NCBI GenBank assembly: GCA_028564705.1
Contig: JAPXFQ010000351.1
Span: 1,302,001-1,366,000 of the forward strand
Length of the DNA stretch: 64,000 nucleotides
Reading direction: 5' to 3'
Origin: Apricaphanius iberus
Taxonomy: Eukaryota > Chordata > Actinopteri > Cyprinodontiformes > Aphaniidae
Shown: in pieces, positions 44,395 through 55,897 of the stretch
Layout: every line of letters starts with the position of its first letter
Numbering within the stretch: the first letter of the stretch is position 1
Translations under genes and position numbers: made by a program
Notes under the pieces: model-generated
What the model was told of the DNA's origin: nothing
Database searches by the model: none
Seen by the model: only the letters and a program-made list of their open reading frames with translations

Positions 44395-44740
44395 ATAAAT
44401 TTCCAGTTATGCTGATGATACACAAAAATTATTATCCATAAATTCAATCAATTAGATAGATTACAGGCAAGTCTGGAAGACCTTTAAACCTGGAAGACTT
44501 AACTTTCTGCTTTTAGATTCAGACATGACAGAAGTTGTCTTTAGACCTGAAGCTTTAAAAAAGAAACTGCTTAGTCAATCACTTCATCTGGATGGCATTA
44601 AATTGGCCTCCAGTAATAGTGTAAAGAAAATCTGTGTAATTTTTGACCAAGACACGACATTCAAATCCCATATTAAACCGGTTTCTAGTTTCCTTCTCAG
44701 GGAGTTTGTGTGTTTGCTCAGACACATACAAAATTAGAGG
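44395..44740 (+). mobile_element. L2 LINE fragment
   Basis: Plus-strand pieces [35 protein letters not shown] and FDQDTTFKSHIKPVS correspond to the RT thumb region of L2 ORF2. About 340 bp, truncated on both sides. Confidence 0.8.
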
Positions 44741-44941
44741 GAATAATGGTCAGCAGTCTTCCCATGATTGTTATTCCTACTGAACCAGACTGAGATACCA
44801 TTTAAAAGCTCAGAAAACATTTCTATGCTGTTCGGAATAATTAGCTCATTAAAGTGTGACACTTTGAGCCTAAAATATTAAACCTTTTTACCATGTTATT
44901 TTCTCAGATTTCGAATTTAGTGTTTTCATAACCTATAACCA

Positions 44942-45060
44942 TCCATCCATTCATCCATTTTCTAAACTGCTTAATCCTCAAGGGCTCACGGGGGGGCTGG
45001 TGTCAATGGGCAAGAGGAAGGGTACACCCTGGACAGGTCGCCAATCCCTCGCAGAACCTA
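44942..45060 (-). mobile_element. SINE 3' part
   Basis: The plus strand reads CATCCATCCATTCATCCATT, then CTGCTTAATCCTCAAG and GGGTACACCCTGGACAGGTC: the 3' body and tail of the SINE family seen complete at 31659-32014, inverted and 5'-truncated. Confidence 0.8.
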
Positions 45061-45187
45061 TAACCATCTACCTGTAAATATGGATGACCAATGCATTATC
45101 ACAAATATTGGCAGGAGAGGAAAATGATCAAATCTGTGCAACAGAAATTATGTTCAGTTCAGGATTAAGGAGATTTTACAATACTAC

Positions 45188-45838
45188 ACACTGTAAACCC
45201 GGATAAGTTCACTTAAATCGTTTGAGGAAACAGATTCCTTTCAAATGGTTTGAGCAATTGAACCAGAAAAAAAAAGTAATTTAGAAGAGTCAACTTAAAA
45301 GTAAAAATGTAATAAACTTAAGATGTAAAGTCATAGCCACCTAAAGTGTTCAATATTGCTAAACTAATTTGTTTATGTACTATTAACTTAACTTATTAAG
45401 GCAAGTACTGATAGAAAACTCACTTGTTTGTGTAGTACTATTTTAAAGCTATGTTTAATTAAAGCTAACTTAACATGTCAAGGCAAACACACTCAATATT
45501 TGTAGTACACTGTAAACCCGGATAAGTTAAATACACTCAAATCATTTGAGGAAACCGATTCTCTTCAAATGGTTTGAGTAATTGAACAAAAACAAAAAAT
45601 GATATACTTAGTCAAATTAAAAGTACAAATGTCACAAATTAATATATGGAGTCATGGCCAAATAATGTTTTTATGTATTCATTATTTCAAAACTAATTTG
45701 TTTACGTACATTAACTTAAGGCTAGTAGCCTTCTAATAGAAAACTCAATTGTTTGATTAGTGCTACTCTAAAGCTCATATGTTTAATTAAGGCTAACTAA
45801 ACATATCAAGGCTAACACACTCAATACTTGTAGTAATA
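45188..45838. repeat. Two tandem units of about 320 bp
   Basis: Unit 1 starts ACACTGTAAACCCGGATAAG at 45188 and unit 2 with the same bases at 45507. Both share TTTGAGGAAAC, TCAAATGGTTTGAG and the ACACTCAATA end. Divergence is moderate. No coding region. Possibly a small satellite or a tandem MITE. Confidence 0.8.
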
Positions 45839-46366
45839 TTGATAATAAAAGTATATTTTTTATTTTTAGTACCACCAATGACACAAAAGGCAGTTTTTTA
45901 AAACGTTTTTTATTCATAAAAAACATAAATTTTGTTTTCCTATCAAAGTAATTCAATTGTCATACATAGTCTTTCTAAGAAACATTCCTGTCAGGAACAT
46001 TCACCACATTTTTGTAGATCCTAGCAATTTTTAGACAAGAATTGTTGACATTTTTGTGGTCTCTGATGTAGTCTCTTTTGACCAGTTATTTTTTCTGTTT
46101 TGGACTTTCAATAAAACATCTTCTTTATAAAAATCCTTTTAAACAGATAAAACTGTATATCATATCAGTAGTAAGAGAAAACTTTGATGTGACACACTGG
46201 GTAACAAAAATAAAAAGTATGGAATAAAGAATTGCCCAAGCTGGACAAGCAAATTAAGCCCTGTTTTGCCATCCATCAAAACCAAAAAAAGACACACAAA
46301 AATGCAATAATGACTTCCAGAACTTGAGATGAAGCTGTTGAATGAACAGCGTTCATTCAATATATA
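45839..46366. other. Unassigned DNA
   Basis: AT-rich, no coding region or repeat family recognised. Confidence 0.45.
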
Positions 46367-47817
46367 CAGGTGCTGGCCAGTAAATTAGAATATCATCAAA
46401 AAGTTGAATTATTTCAGTAATTCCATTCAAAACGTGAAACTTCTATACTGTATACTTTCCTTCCACACATAGTGATATATTTCAAGTGTTTATTAATTTT
46501 CATTTTTATTATTACAACTGACAGCTAATGAAAACACCAAATTCAGTATCTCAGAAAATTAGAATATTCTGAAAAGGCTCAATATAGAAGACACCTGGTG
46601 CCACTCTAATCAGCTGATTAACTCAAAACACCTGCAAAGGCATTTAAAAGGTCCCTCAGTCTTGTTCTGAAGGCTCCACAATCATGGGGAAGACTTCTGA
46701 CTAAACAGCTGTCCGCACCCTGCAGAGAATTGTGACGACAAACCCATTCAAAAATGTGGGGGAGATCCACAAAGAGTGGACTGCAGCTGGAGTCAGCGCT
46801 TCAAGAACCACCACGAAGAGACTCATGAAAGACATGGGATTCAGCTGTCGCATTCCGTGTGTCAAGCCACTCTTGAACAAGAAACAGCGTAAGAAGCGTC
46901 TCGCCTGGGCCAAGGACAAAAAGGACTGGACTGCTGCTGAGTGGTCCAAAGTTATGTTTTCTGATGAAAGCAATTTTTGCATTTCCTTTGGAAATCAAGG
47001 ACCCAGAGTCTGGAGGAAGAGCGGAGAAGCACAGAATCCACGTTGCATGAGGTCCAGTGTAAAGTTTCCACCGTCAGTGATGGTGTGGGGTGCCATGTCA
47101 TCTGCCGGTGTTGGCCCACTCTGTTTCCTGAGGTCAAAGGTCAATGCAGCCGTCTACCAGGAAGTTTTAGAGCACTTCATGCTTCCTGCTGCTGACCAAC
47201 TTTATGGGGATGCAGACTTCACTTTTCAACAGGACTTGGCACCTGCACACAGTGCCAAAACCACCAGTACCTGGTTCAAGGACCATGGTATCCCTGTCCT
47301 TGATTGGCCAGCAAACTCGCCTGACCTTAACCCCATTGAAAATCTATGGGGTATTGTAAAGCGGAAGATGCAATACGCTAGACCCAACAATGCAGAGGAG
47401 CTGAAGACGACTATCAGAACAACCTGGGCTCTCATAACACCTGAGCAGTGCCACAGACTGATCGAGTCCATGCCGCGCCGCATTACTGCAGTGATAGAGG
47501 CAAAAGGAGCCCCGACTAAGTATTGAGTGCTATACATGCACATTCTTTTCATGTTCATTCTTTTCAGTTGGCCAACATTTAAAAAAAAAAAACATTTTTT
47601 TTCATTGGCCTTTAAAATATTCTAATTTTTTGAGATACCAAATTTGGAGTTTTCATTAGTTGTCACTTATAAATATCAAAATTAAAAGAAATAAACATTG
47701 GAAATACATTGGTCTGTGTGCATTGCATGAATATAATGTACAAGTTTCACGTTTTGAATGGAATTATTGAAATAATTCAACTTTTTGATGATATTCTAAT
47801 TTACTGGCCAGCACCTG
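46367..47817 (+). mobile_element. Tc1-like transposon, nearly complete
   Basis: A 1451-bp element with TIRs of about 75 bp (CAGGTGCTGGCCAGTAAATT at both ends, very few mismatches), flanked by TA (46365-46366 and 47818-47819). The transposase gene has an internal deletion near its start but is otherwise open. A different Tc1 group from 10996-12611. Confidence 0.95.
46684..47526 (+). pseudogene. Tc1-like transposase, N-terminal deletion, catalytic domain open
   Basis: The original ATG (46684) gives MGKTSD and stop. The family's first helix-turn-helix (about 60 residues) is missing, so the text jumps to LQRIVTTNPFKNVGEIHKEW. From the ATG at 46732 a 264-codon frame is intact: second HTH SRTTTKRLMKDMGF, then D78 (FSDESNF), D168 (QQDLAPAHS) and E203 (NPIENLW), with 34 residues between the last two (DD34E). 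It ends IEAKGAPTKY. Without the first DNA-binding motif it should not bind its ends. Confidence 0.9.
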
Positions 47818-48018
47818 TATCTATGCACAAATAGCAGGCTTATTTTTCAGGCTTTGGCGCTTGGGAGGGAAATCGTTTAGTGCCAGATTCGGCATAATAT
47901 GCTGAATGAACAGGAATGTTTTCTTCATGCACTTTGGGTACTCCAAGTAGAGTGCATGAGTCAGTCCAAACAGGAGAAACATTGCCAAAGGAAGACTGCA
48001 GATGAAATCCGTTACTAT

Positions 48019-49190
48019 AGGCGTCTCTCTACCGGTATGATTCGACTCGACTCGGATCGACTCATCCTCAGTACCTTTTACTCTCCACTGGCAGAAGTCT
48101 GGCTGAGCCGCTCCAAGCCGCACCGAGCCGATACTATTTTTCGTACCACCTCAGCTGTGGTTCCATCCGTGCTGAACTGGTACTGAAAAGCGACGTCAGA
48201 CGGCTGTAAGTCACTGATTGGCTGGAGGGCGGAGTCACTGGACAGTAACTTGACAGCGTCTTTTAACAACAAACCGACCGCCATTTTGAAACCTCACTAC
48301 AGCGAGTGGATGTGTTTAGTATTTGCTGAAGAACAATGACAACGTTAAAAACCAGTACTGTGATCCAAACGGAGTTTCAGCATTTCTGAGTTTGTTGGCT
48401 GAAGAGAAGATTCAGTGTGAGCTGGATGGAGCTGCTTGCTGTGAGAGGGTTATCAAGGAGGAGTCGGAGCTGATCGTGGTTCATAGCCGACGGCTCTAAC
48501 CTGCAGGCCGAAGTAGAGAAACGGAGAACGTTCGCTGTCTCGTACTCTCGGTAAGAAGCAACTTTCATGCCGCTTGTATATTTTATTCACAATATAAACC
48601 TATTCAGCTGCATATTATCTTCAGTATGACAGTTCTTTTTATTATCAGTTATCCAAATTAGTTCTGATGCCGTTTTTTGTTTTTCTAAATATGAATGACC
48701 TACTTACGTTTTCTGAAGCACAGTGAGACATAGGTTTGTATTCCTTAATTTTAATTCTTGGTGTATGTTTTAAATGCACTGTAAGCATAATACTTTGGTA
48801 AAATATCTGCGATCCGTTGCAGCGGGATCAACACCTTCTTCTGATGGAGCAGAAGCAGGAAACCGGCTTACGGAGGGTGGAGATGACACGATGCCTTGAA
48901 TCTGCCTTCAATCAAACCTTCCTGGGATGCTGCAGACTAAACCATGACCCACAGACATGTGATACTGGACTTTGTTTCTGAACTTTTTCTATACCTGTCC
49001 AATAAAAGTGTCCAAGCTATACGCTTGTATTATCATTTGCAGTTTAATTACATGCTGGTTGGTGGAATCATTTTACAATATTAGATCTGGCATCAGGGTT
49101 CAGCAACATTTAAAAAATCCGTGTCGAGTCGCGTTACCGATAGTAACGGTACAGTACGGCTCGGCAAAAGGTACTAGAGGAGAGACGCCT
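48019..49190. mobile_element. PIF/Harbinger- or ISL2EU-like non-autonomous transposon
   Basis: A 1172-bp unit with ends AGGCGTCTCTC (left) and the same in reverse complement at the right, flanked by TAT (48016-48018, 49191-49193). Subterminal GACTCGACTCGGATCGACTC and CCGAGCC repeats. At about 48386-48500 a plus-strand frame FLSLLAEEKIQCELDGAA, then stop, resembles the Myb/SANT-like accessory proteins of such elements. Confidence 0.65.
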
Positions 49191-49193
49191 TAT

Positions 49194-49649
49194 ATTGCGT
49201 TCCAGAAGGATCCTCGCCTGGTAGGGAAAGTCTGGACTTTTGTTTTCACCACTGAAGATGATTCCTATGGGGATTTCAAGGTGACCATGGGCAGCATTCT
49301 ACAGAGGGGGGGGGGGAAGAAACAGTGAGTTAACCTGTTAGTGTAGAGTGACACAAGTACAAAGGTCAAAAGTATTGTATTTTTTAATTTCTTAAATTTA
49401 ACTGCAAGGAAAATTTTCACATTAAAAAACTAAGACATTTTGGGAATTTGTAACATTTATTGTGATTATACAACTGTACGATAAAGTTTGTTCTCTGCAT
49501 TTGACCCGTCAATCAATGCTGCTAGGGCAACCCGTCAGGAGGAGAGGCAAGCTATATGCAATACATGTGGACTAATTTCCAGATGTCTGGTCAGACTTAT
49601 GGTCAGAATAACCTAGCAGGAGGATTCACCTAGGGCTGGGTGATTATTC
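49194..49649. other. Unassigned DNA
   Basis: A G10 run at 49307-49316; otherwise AT-rich, nothing recognised. Confidence 0.45.
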
Positions 49650-50243
49650 TATTCAATTCACTTTTATTTATAATGCGCCAGCTCACAACAAATGTCATCT
49701 CAAGGCACTTTTTACAAGAAAACTTATTTCAAAACAATTACACAAACATTCCAATCAGTTACAAGTTTTCTATGTAAGGAATCCCAGCAGATTGTGCTGA
49801 GTCATCAACATGAGGTTGTGCCCGGATCATGCAGACTCCAACCACAGCAATTCCTCAGCAATCCCTCATACTGAGCAAGCATGTAGTGACAGTGGGGAGG
49901 GAAAACTCCCCTTTAAAAGGAAGAAACCTCCAGCAGAACCAGAACCAGGCTAAGTACAAGCGGTCATCTGCCACAACCGTCAGGCGGTCTGAGAAGACAG
50001 AGAAGAGACAGCCTGGAGGATGCTCTGTCACTTTGAGCATCATCTGGGCCGATGTTCCCCATCCAGCATGGGGCTTTATAGTTGAGCAGGATACCAGATC
50101 GGGTGGAGCTTCTATGGGGAGAAAAACACAGAGAAAACTGGGTTAACAATCCGATAACAGCAGACAAAAAATAGCTGGAGAGTAGTAGAAGAGAAAAGTA
50201 GAAGAGAGAAGAAAAGTGGTCAGTCTGTCCTCCAGCAGTCTAA

Positions 50244-51030
50244 TGCTGCATTCAGACCGCAGACTTTGTCAGCGTCAGCGCCGTCAAGATTACATGTTAA
50301 GTCTACGACGGAGGCCGTTGGAGGAACGTCACGGTCTCTGCGGCACTTTGTGAGCTTTGGCTCCGTCAACTTTTCAAGCTTTTCATGCTTCAAAGCTCAT
50401 AAAGCCAGCAACACAGAAGTTCAGCTAGTTGATCTTTTGACGGTGCTGATGGCCCTGAAGCGGCGCGTTTACCAATTAGAGCTTATAATTGTAGCGATGT
50501 CACTACACGTATTTTGAATGTAGCAGGAGCAGGAAAAACCTACAAGTATAGATAACGTAGATTTAAAAAATCATAACACTTACCAAAGACAGATGGACAG
50601 GCGCTCTTCAACGCCTGTAGTGGGTGTCTTGGTAGGAGACTTTAGCTCCCATGCGGCCCAGTAGGTCGTAAAATTAGGCGCGGGACAGACTGAAGTACCG
50701 CTGAAAGCGAACCTCATCCACACGTAGCTCCTGGAGCAAATGGTTAAACTTCCCAAACTCAGAACGCATCTGAAGAATAGGGTGTATCCACAAACGGCGC
50801 TGATGTTGCCGAAGTCGACGTTGTCTAACTTTATTTAGCAAATAAAGCCAAGCCACTCTCTCATTACTATCTGCCATAGTTCAGAACGTACAGCAACAGA
50901 AGAAGCCCCGCCCACGCGTTGTTTTTTACTCAGAAGCGGCAGACTTTGCAAGCTTCAACATAGAAGCGTCAAACTAGATGCTTTGTGAGATTTGCCTTAC
51001 GCTGACAAAGCTCTTGGTCTGAATGCACCA
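50244..51030 (-). mobile_element. PIF/Harbinger MITE, copy 2
   Basis: A 787-bp element with ends TGCTGCATTCAGACC and, in reverse complement, TGGTGCATTCAGACC, flanked by TAA on both sides (50241-50243, 51031-51033). Sister of 164-945 in opposite orientation. It interrupts the L2 3'UTR at a site that is intact in the L2 copy near 37462. Confidence 0.93.
50582..50877 (-). pseudogene. Harbinger transposase exon 1 (truncated)
   Basis: From the ATG at 50877: MADSNERVAWLYLLNKVRQR, HQRRLWIHPILQMRSEFG, LLQELRVDEVRFQRYFSLSR, then a stop, DLLGRMGAKVSYQDTHYRR and ERLSICL before a GGTAAG donor. This is the N-terminal, non-catalytic part of a HARBI1-like transposase. The DDE exons are absent, so the element depends on another copy for movement. 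Confidence 0.85.
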
Positions 51031-51721
51031 TAAGCCTATAGCAGCATAACTACAAAAACAGCTCAAGATAACCTAAGCCACACTAACTATAAACTTTATC
51101 AAAAAGGAAGGTTTTAGGCCTAGTCTTAAAAACAGACAGAGTATCTGCCTCATGGACTAAAACTGGGAGCTGGTTCCACAGGAGAGGAGCCTGATAACTA
51201 AAAGATCTGCCTCCTATTCTACGTTTAGAAATCCTAGGAACTACCAGTAGACCTGCATTCTGAGCATAAAGTGTTCTGTTAGGAACATATGAAACAATCA
51301 GATCTCTGATGTATGATGGAGCTGATTATTAAGGGCTTTATAAGTAAGGAGGAGGATCTTAAACTCTATTCTGGATTTAACAGGGAGCCAATGGAGAGAA
51401 ACTAAAACAGGAGAAATGTGATCTCTCTTTTTAATATTCATCAGAACTCTTGCTGCAGCATTTTGGATCACCTGAAGGCTTTAAATTGCAATTTGTGGAC
51501 TTCCTGATAAAAAGGAATTACAGTAATCCAGCCTTGAAGTAACAAATGCATGGACTAGTTTCTCTGCATTGCTCCTGGACAGGATGTTTCTGATTTTAGC
51601 AATATTCCGGAGGTGGAAGAAATGAATCTTAGAAACCTGTTTAATAGGGGATTTAAATGTCATGTCTTGATAATATTTTTAATTATTCCGAAAGTTCAAC
51701 AGAATCAAAACAGTACAGACA

Positions 51722-52214
51722 TTAACATGGTTCTACAGTTCTCTCTGATACTGCCTCATTTACTGAAAGAAAATTAATCATGTTTGAGAGAATGCCAATG
51801 ATTTTATTTTTAATATAATTTATTTTACTTTTGAAGAATCCCATAAAGTCATCACTACTGAGAGAAGGGGGAATATTTGGCTCAACAGAGCTATGACTCT
51901 GTGTAAGTTTGGCAACTGTACTAAAAAGAAACCTAGGATTGTTTTTATTTACCTCAATTAATGATGAGAAATATTCTGTTCTAGCTTGTTGAAGGTCGTT
52001 TTTATAAAGTAGTAGATTATTTTTCCAGGTTAGAAAGGAATCATTTAAATGTGTAGAGCACCATTTTCTCTCCAGTTTCCTAGGATTCTGCTTTAAAGTA
52101 CACAACTCTGCACTAAACCAGGGAGCCAACCTCCTATGGCTGATTACCTTCTTTTTTAAGGGGGCCACACTGTCTAGCACCAAATGCAGTGAGGAAGTAA
52201 TAGTTTGAACCAGA
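51722..52214 (-). pseudogene. L2 ORF2 fragment between endonuclease and RT
   Basis: Open minus-strand frame with VLDSVAPLKKKVISHRRLAP, RKLERKWCSTHLNDSFLTWK, NPRFLFSTVAKLTQSHSSVE and SLSSDDFMGFFKSKI. It matches residues about 345-490 of the complete ORF2 at 39625-42699. No catalytic motif is included. Confidence 0.85.
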
Positions 52215-53556
52215 CCAATATATATATATATATATATATGCATATTTAGCTTTTTTTCTTCATAAATATGATTGAGAACTTCTATGGTAGAGAACTATCT
52301 ACCACTGTCCACTAGTTCGGTTATCCTTTCGCTCTCTATAGAACATGTCTCTACAAAGCATCTTCATCAATACCTCAGCTTTACCTTTTTCAGTTACACT
52401 GCATAACCATTTAGACCTCTAAGTTCCTATTCCACTTTTTCAATGAAGTTCGCTTTACCTAGGGAATGAAAAATGATCCCTGGTTTCGTAGTCAATAAAG
52501 GAATTGTGACAAAATGAAGAGCTTACATGTCACTTCAAAGTATTACAGTTTTTCAATTTGGCATTAAGTCTTAAATTCTTAAACGTTATTCCATAAATTC
52601 CTAAAAAAATACAAAAAGTATGTGCCAACGCACATTTAACTGCATCACAGAGAACAATTTATGGATAAGTGCTGCATGGGTACTAGAGTACTACATGTAA
52701 AGAAATGTAGAACAGGGTTTTCTTTGGAATGGGGATCTTTGTAGATTCAGAATATATTTCAAAGAATAGTCTGTAGGGTAAATATAAAAAAGACTGTAAA
52801 GGTTTCCACAGACAAAATAACCAAGATACTCTGTCATGTTTTGATGAAATTTTTAGTACACACTATGTTCATTTAGCACAATTTTTGTTTTGCCCATTAT
52901 GTGGAATATCCAAATTTAGCTCAATTCCTATGCTCATGCAGATGTTTTTACATTTTAAAAATGAAAAATCCATATATTTCATTTAAGGCATTGAAAAAAA
53001 TTGTATGTTTATTAATTTTTATTTATTTTTTGCTGATAAACTGTAGACTAATAGACTGACTATATGTCTGATCATTACTCTTGGTATTTTTGTACATTTT
53101 AATAAAAAACGTATTTTTTACAAGCGTTGTAAAAAAGAGTTGAAATGTTGAACTGCCAGAGCTGGGAAATAAATCAGGAGCATTATCTCATTAAAACGAG
53201 AACATTTCTCATAATACCCAGGAATTTTTTTGGTAAAACAAGATATAGACCTTGTTAAAACCAGAAAGTTAATAATGTGATGCAAACACCCTCGCAGGAT
53301 GTTTAAGTGTTGACTACAGAAACAGAGAGAGAAGATGGCGTGTCAGAGGGAGCCCCTTTAGGCCTTTTTAAATGGCCATGGTCACTCTATTCCACTTAAT
53401 CTGATAGCTGACACCCTCCCATCTATAAACTCCACACGATGGTGTAGAAAATGGCGGTTATCCATGCACTCCTGGAAAAGAAGGTGGGCATTTATTCCAG
53501 CAAGGTCAATAAAACAAAGCAACAGGTTATCTTCGCATACCACCATTTACTGCATA
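52215..53556. other. Unassigned DNA
   Basis: Opens with a (TA)n run (52218-52240); the rest is AT-rich with no coding region or known repeat. Confidence 0.5.
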
Positions 53557-53670
53557 TTTCAGTTCAATTAAGTTTACTTAATATATAGCGACAATTCACA
53601 TGTCTTCTCGAGGTACTTTACAAATAACTTCAGTTCAATCATTTACAGTTTATATCCCCATCAGTTTAAA
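53557..53670 (-). mobile_element. L2 LINE 3' tail fragment
   Basis: The plus strand reads TTCAGTTCAATTAAGTTTAC, ATAGCGACAATTCACATGTC and GAGGTACTTTACAA, the inverted L2 3' end. About 110 bp. Confidence 0.75.
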
Positions 53671-53937
53671 TGTTTTCTATTTCTTTGCCCTTCTTTGTCA
53701 GAATGACAACACTGTATTCCGTATCCTTGTAATACAACACCGAATCCAGCTTTGCCTTTGGCCCATCAATGATGCTTGAACCCCTGAGCACAACGCTCCA
53801 CAATTATACATCAAAATAATGCTGCACAGATTCTAAATAGTTTCGCTTGTTAAAAACATCTAACATTGTAGCCTACCAAAAAGCTTTGTGCAGGCAGATA
53901 TTAATGTTCTTGACCTTAAGCTGAATCTATTCAAAAG

Positions 53938-54050
53938 GGGTGTCACAATTCTCCAAATCCTCAATTCAATTTGATTTACAATTTTAGAGTCACGATTCGA
54001 TTCGCAATTTTTCTTTTCTTTTTTTTTCTTTTACAGTTCAGAGCTCTATG
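53938..54050. repeat. hAT-like MITE end (GGGGTGTCACAATTCTCC)
   Basis: GGGGTGTCACAATTCTCCAA and CAAATCCTCAATTC repeat the start of the block at 29128. GATTCGATTCG follows. No right end found. Confidence 0.4.
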
Positions 54051-54414
54051 TCATTTTTAGACTAGTCTATTATCATGGGGAGCCTAAGTCTCCTCCCCTT
54101 CCGGTTGGACCGTGGGTCCCCTGGCCGAAAAAATATTTAACGGACAATCTGGTCCACTTTGTCTTACGTCCTGAATCACACATATCCTGTACCCCAGTTT
54201 AAATGATAACTAATTATGAACATTTCGACTGTGGTTTTCAAGTGATTTGGAATTTATCTAATTGTATAATTTCTCAATTAAACTGCCTACAAATCAGAAG
54301 TCGCATGTATGACACCATTTGGCTAACAGGAGCTAGCACTAGCTATAGCACTTAAAACACTCACCTAGAGCTTGTAGAGCTTCTCCTCCGTGCTGGCTCT
54401 CACTCCACCGACTG

Positions 54415-55035
54415 CTTTGGCATAGTTACTTTACAATAGTAATCTGATTACTGACTACTGATTACTCCCTCCAAATGTCACTTTGTTACTTTACTGATTA
54501 CTTTATTTTGAAAGTAACTACAAAAGATTACAAGTTACATTGTTAGTTACTTCAATAACACTCCCTACTACCTCAACATAGAAACAACACTCACTTTATT
54601 GGAAGTGCATTTTAACAGTAAGGAAATATACTTGTTTTTTAACCTTATGTATCGTTGACGCCGGCAACAAACTGTCTTGGGGACAAACTTGCTTGCTTAC
54701 TCCATGTAATACTGGAGAGTTCCACTAGGGGGTAGATTACAGAGTAGGCTACAGAACTCAGGCCAAAACAAACATGGCGACTGCAAAGGAGATGATCAGC
54801 TGTTTCGGATTACAACAGAAAAAGACGGCAACAGTGTTGTTAAAAGAACTTAAGATCATATTTATATTATTGTTGCTTGTTTCCTTGTTTTTGCCGCCGC
54901 AAGAAAATTATAAAAATAGTAACGCACAGTGGCTTGAACAAGTGTTTTAATACGATTACCTGTATGGAAATAGTAACGCTTTAGATTAATCGTTACTGAA
55001 AAAGTGGTCCTATTAACAGGAACGCGCTACTAAGT
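54415..55035. repeat. TTACT/AGTAAC-rich dispersed repeat
   Basis: Dense TAATCTGATTACTGACTACT, GTTACTTTACTGATTACTTT and AGTAACGC motifs at both sides of a roughly 600-bp block suggest a fold-back element common in fish genomes. Borders and family are unclear. Confidence 0.5.
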
Positions 55036-55504
55036 AACAGCAGATGCTGATGAGCTGAAGGCTGCCTGTGAAAAAGGACTAGTCCATTGGAGAAGATAAG
55101 AGCCAAAAGCTGCAGTGCTAAGTCAAGTTGAGAGGTCAACCCGAAGGCAAATGGTGGCTAGCCGCAGCCCCAAGAGGTACACACACACAAGGCCTTCCTG
55201 CAAGCTGCAACCACTGCTAGCACCTCACACAGCTGCTGCTAGCCAAATCAGCTAAACACAGCTGCTCCCCTTTAAAACTGATCTTTCCAGTCACATTTCA
55301 ATGGAGATCTAAAATAGAGGGTTGTGTCTGGGCAGCGATAATTAGCTTAGGATAAAAGAATTTAAGGATTGTTTTTAATGTACATTTCAATGTGTTTTGC
55401 TGCATTTGTAAGATTGTATTCTTGAGTTGTTTAGAGTACAAACAGGCTATTCATTAAGTAGTATAAACAGGGTTTCTAAAATGTTATTGATTTTAATCTT
55501 GCAA

Positions 55505-55659
55505 CTTGAGTTCCATCTTTGCCACTTATCCTTGAGGGTTGCAGGGAGGGCTGGTCTATCTCTCCAGCAGTCATCTGACGAGAGGCAAGGTCCATCTTGG
55601 ACAGGTCGGCAGTCAGGTTAACACAGAGATACACAGGACGAAAAACCATGTTCACACAC
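55505..55659 (-). mobile_element. SINE, 3' half, split by gypsy
   Basis: Inverted SINE: the plus strand has CCACTTATCCTTGAGGGTTG, CAGGGAGGGCTGG and CTTGGACAGGTCGGCAGTCA. It continues after the LTR element at 59205. The CACAC immediately left of the LTR (55655-55659) is repeated at 59205-59209. Confidence 0.85.
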
Positions 55660-55842
55660 TGTTGTGAGATAATGGTTGTCTGTACTAGGCTACGGTATCC
55701 AGCAGGGTACTGAACGTAATGACGTGATACGTAGCAGGAAGCGTTTTTGTCCTGTTAATAATGTACTGTTAGCACATGTGTTGCCGGTCTCGTAAATAAA
55801 TATGGAGTTATAAAGGATTCGTGTGGGGCTTCATTCGTGACA
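55660..55842 (+). repeat. 5' LTR
   Basis: 183 bp. Contains a GTAAATAAATATGG stretch near the middle of its 3' half that may serve as polyadenylation signal, and the TAACGTAATGACG-type block that also occurs inside gag at 56187-56208. Confidence 0.93.
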
Positions 55843-55897
55843 TGGTGTCAGAAGTCAGTGTCAGAAGTCAGGACTGCACGCTAACACCGGAGACGAC

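Larger units (their letters stand above)
49650..52214 (-). mobile_element. L2 LINE, internally deleted, split by a Harbinger MITE
   Basis: The plus strand begins with the 3' tail (TTCACTTTTATTTATAATGC), then a 3'UTR (49700-50240), the MITE (50244-51030), the end of ORF2 (51080-51720; complements of [16 protein letters not shown] and [20 protein letters not shown]) and a more upstream ORF2 block (52214-51722). The central RT catalytic part is deleted. It ends at a TA run at about 52218-52240. Confidence 0.88.

Noticed and set aside
45188..45838. CRISPR-like repetition
   Set aside because: Two long diverged tandem units in a vertebrate genome; no short regular repeats with spacers.
48972..49328. 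118-codon plus-strand frame
   Set aside because: It crosses the right end of the TIR element at 49190 and has no motif.
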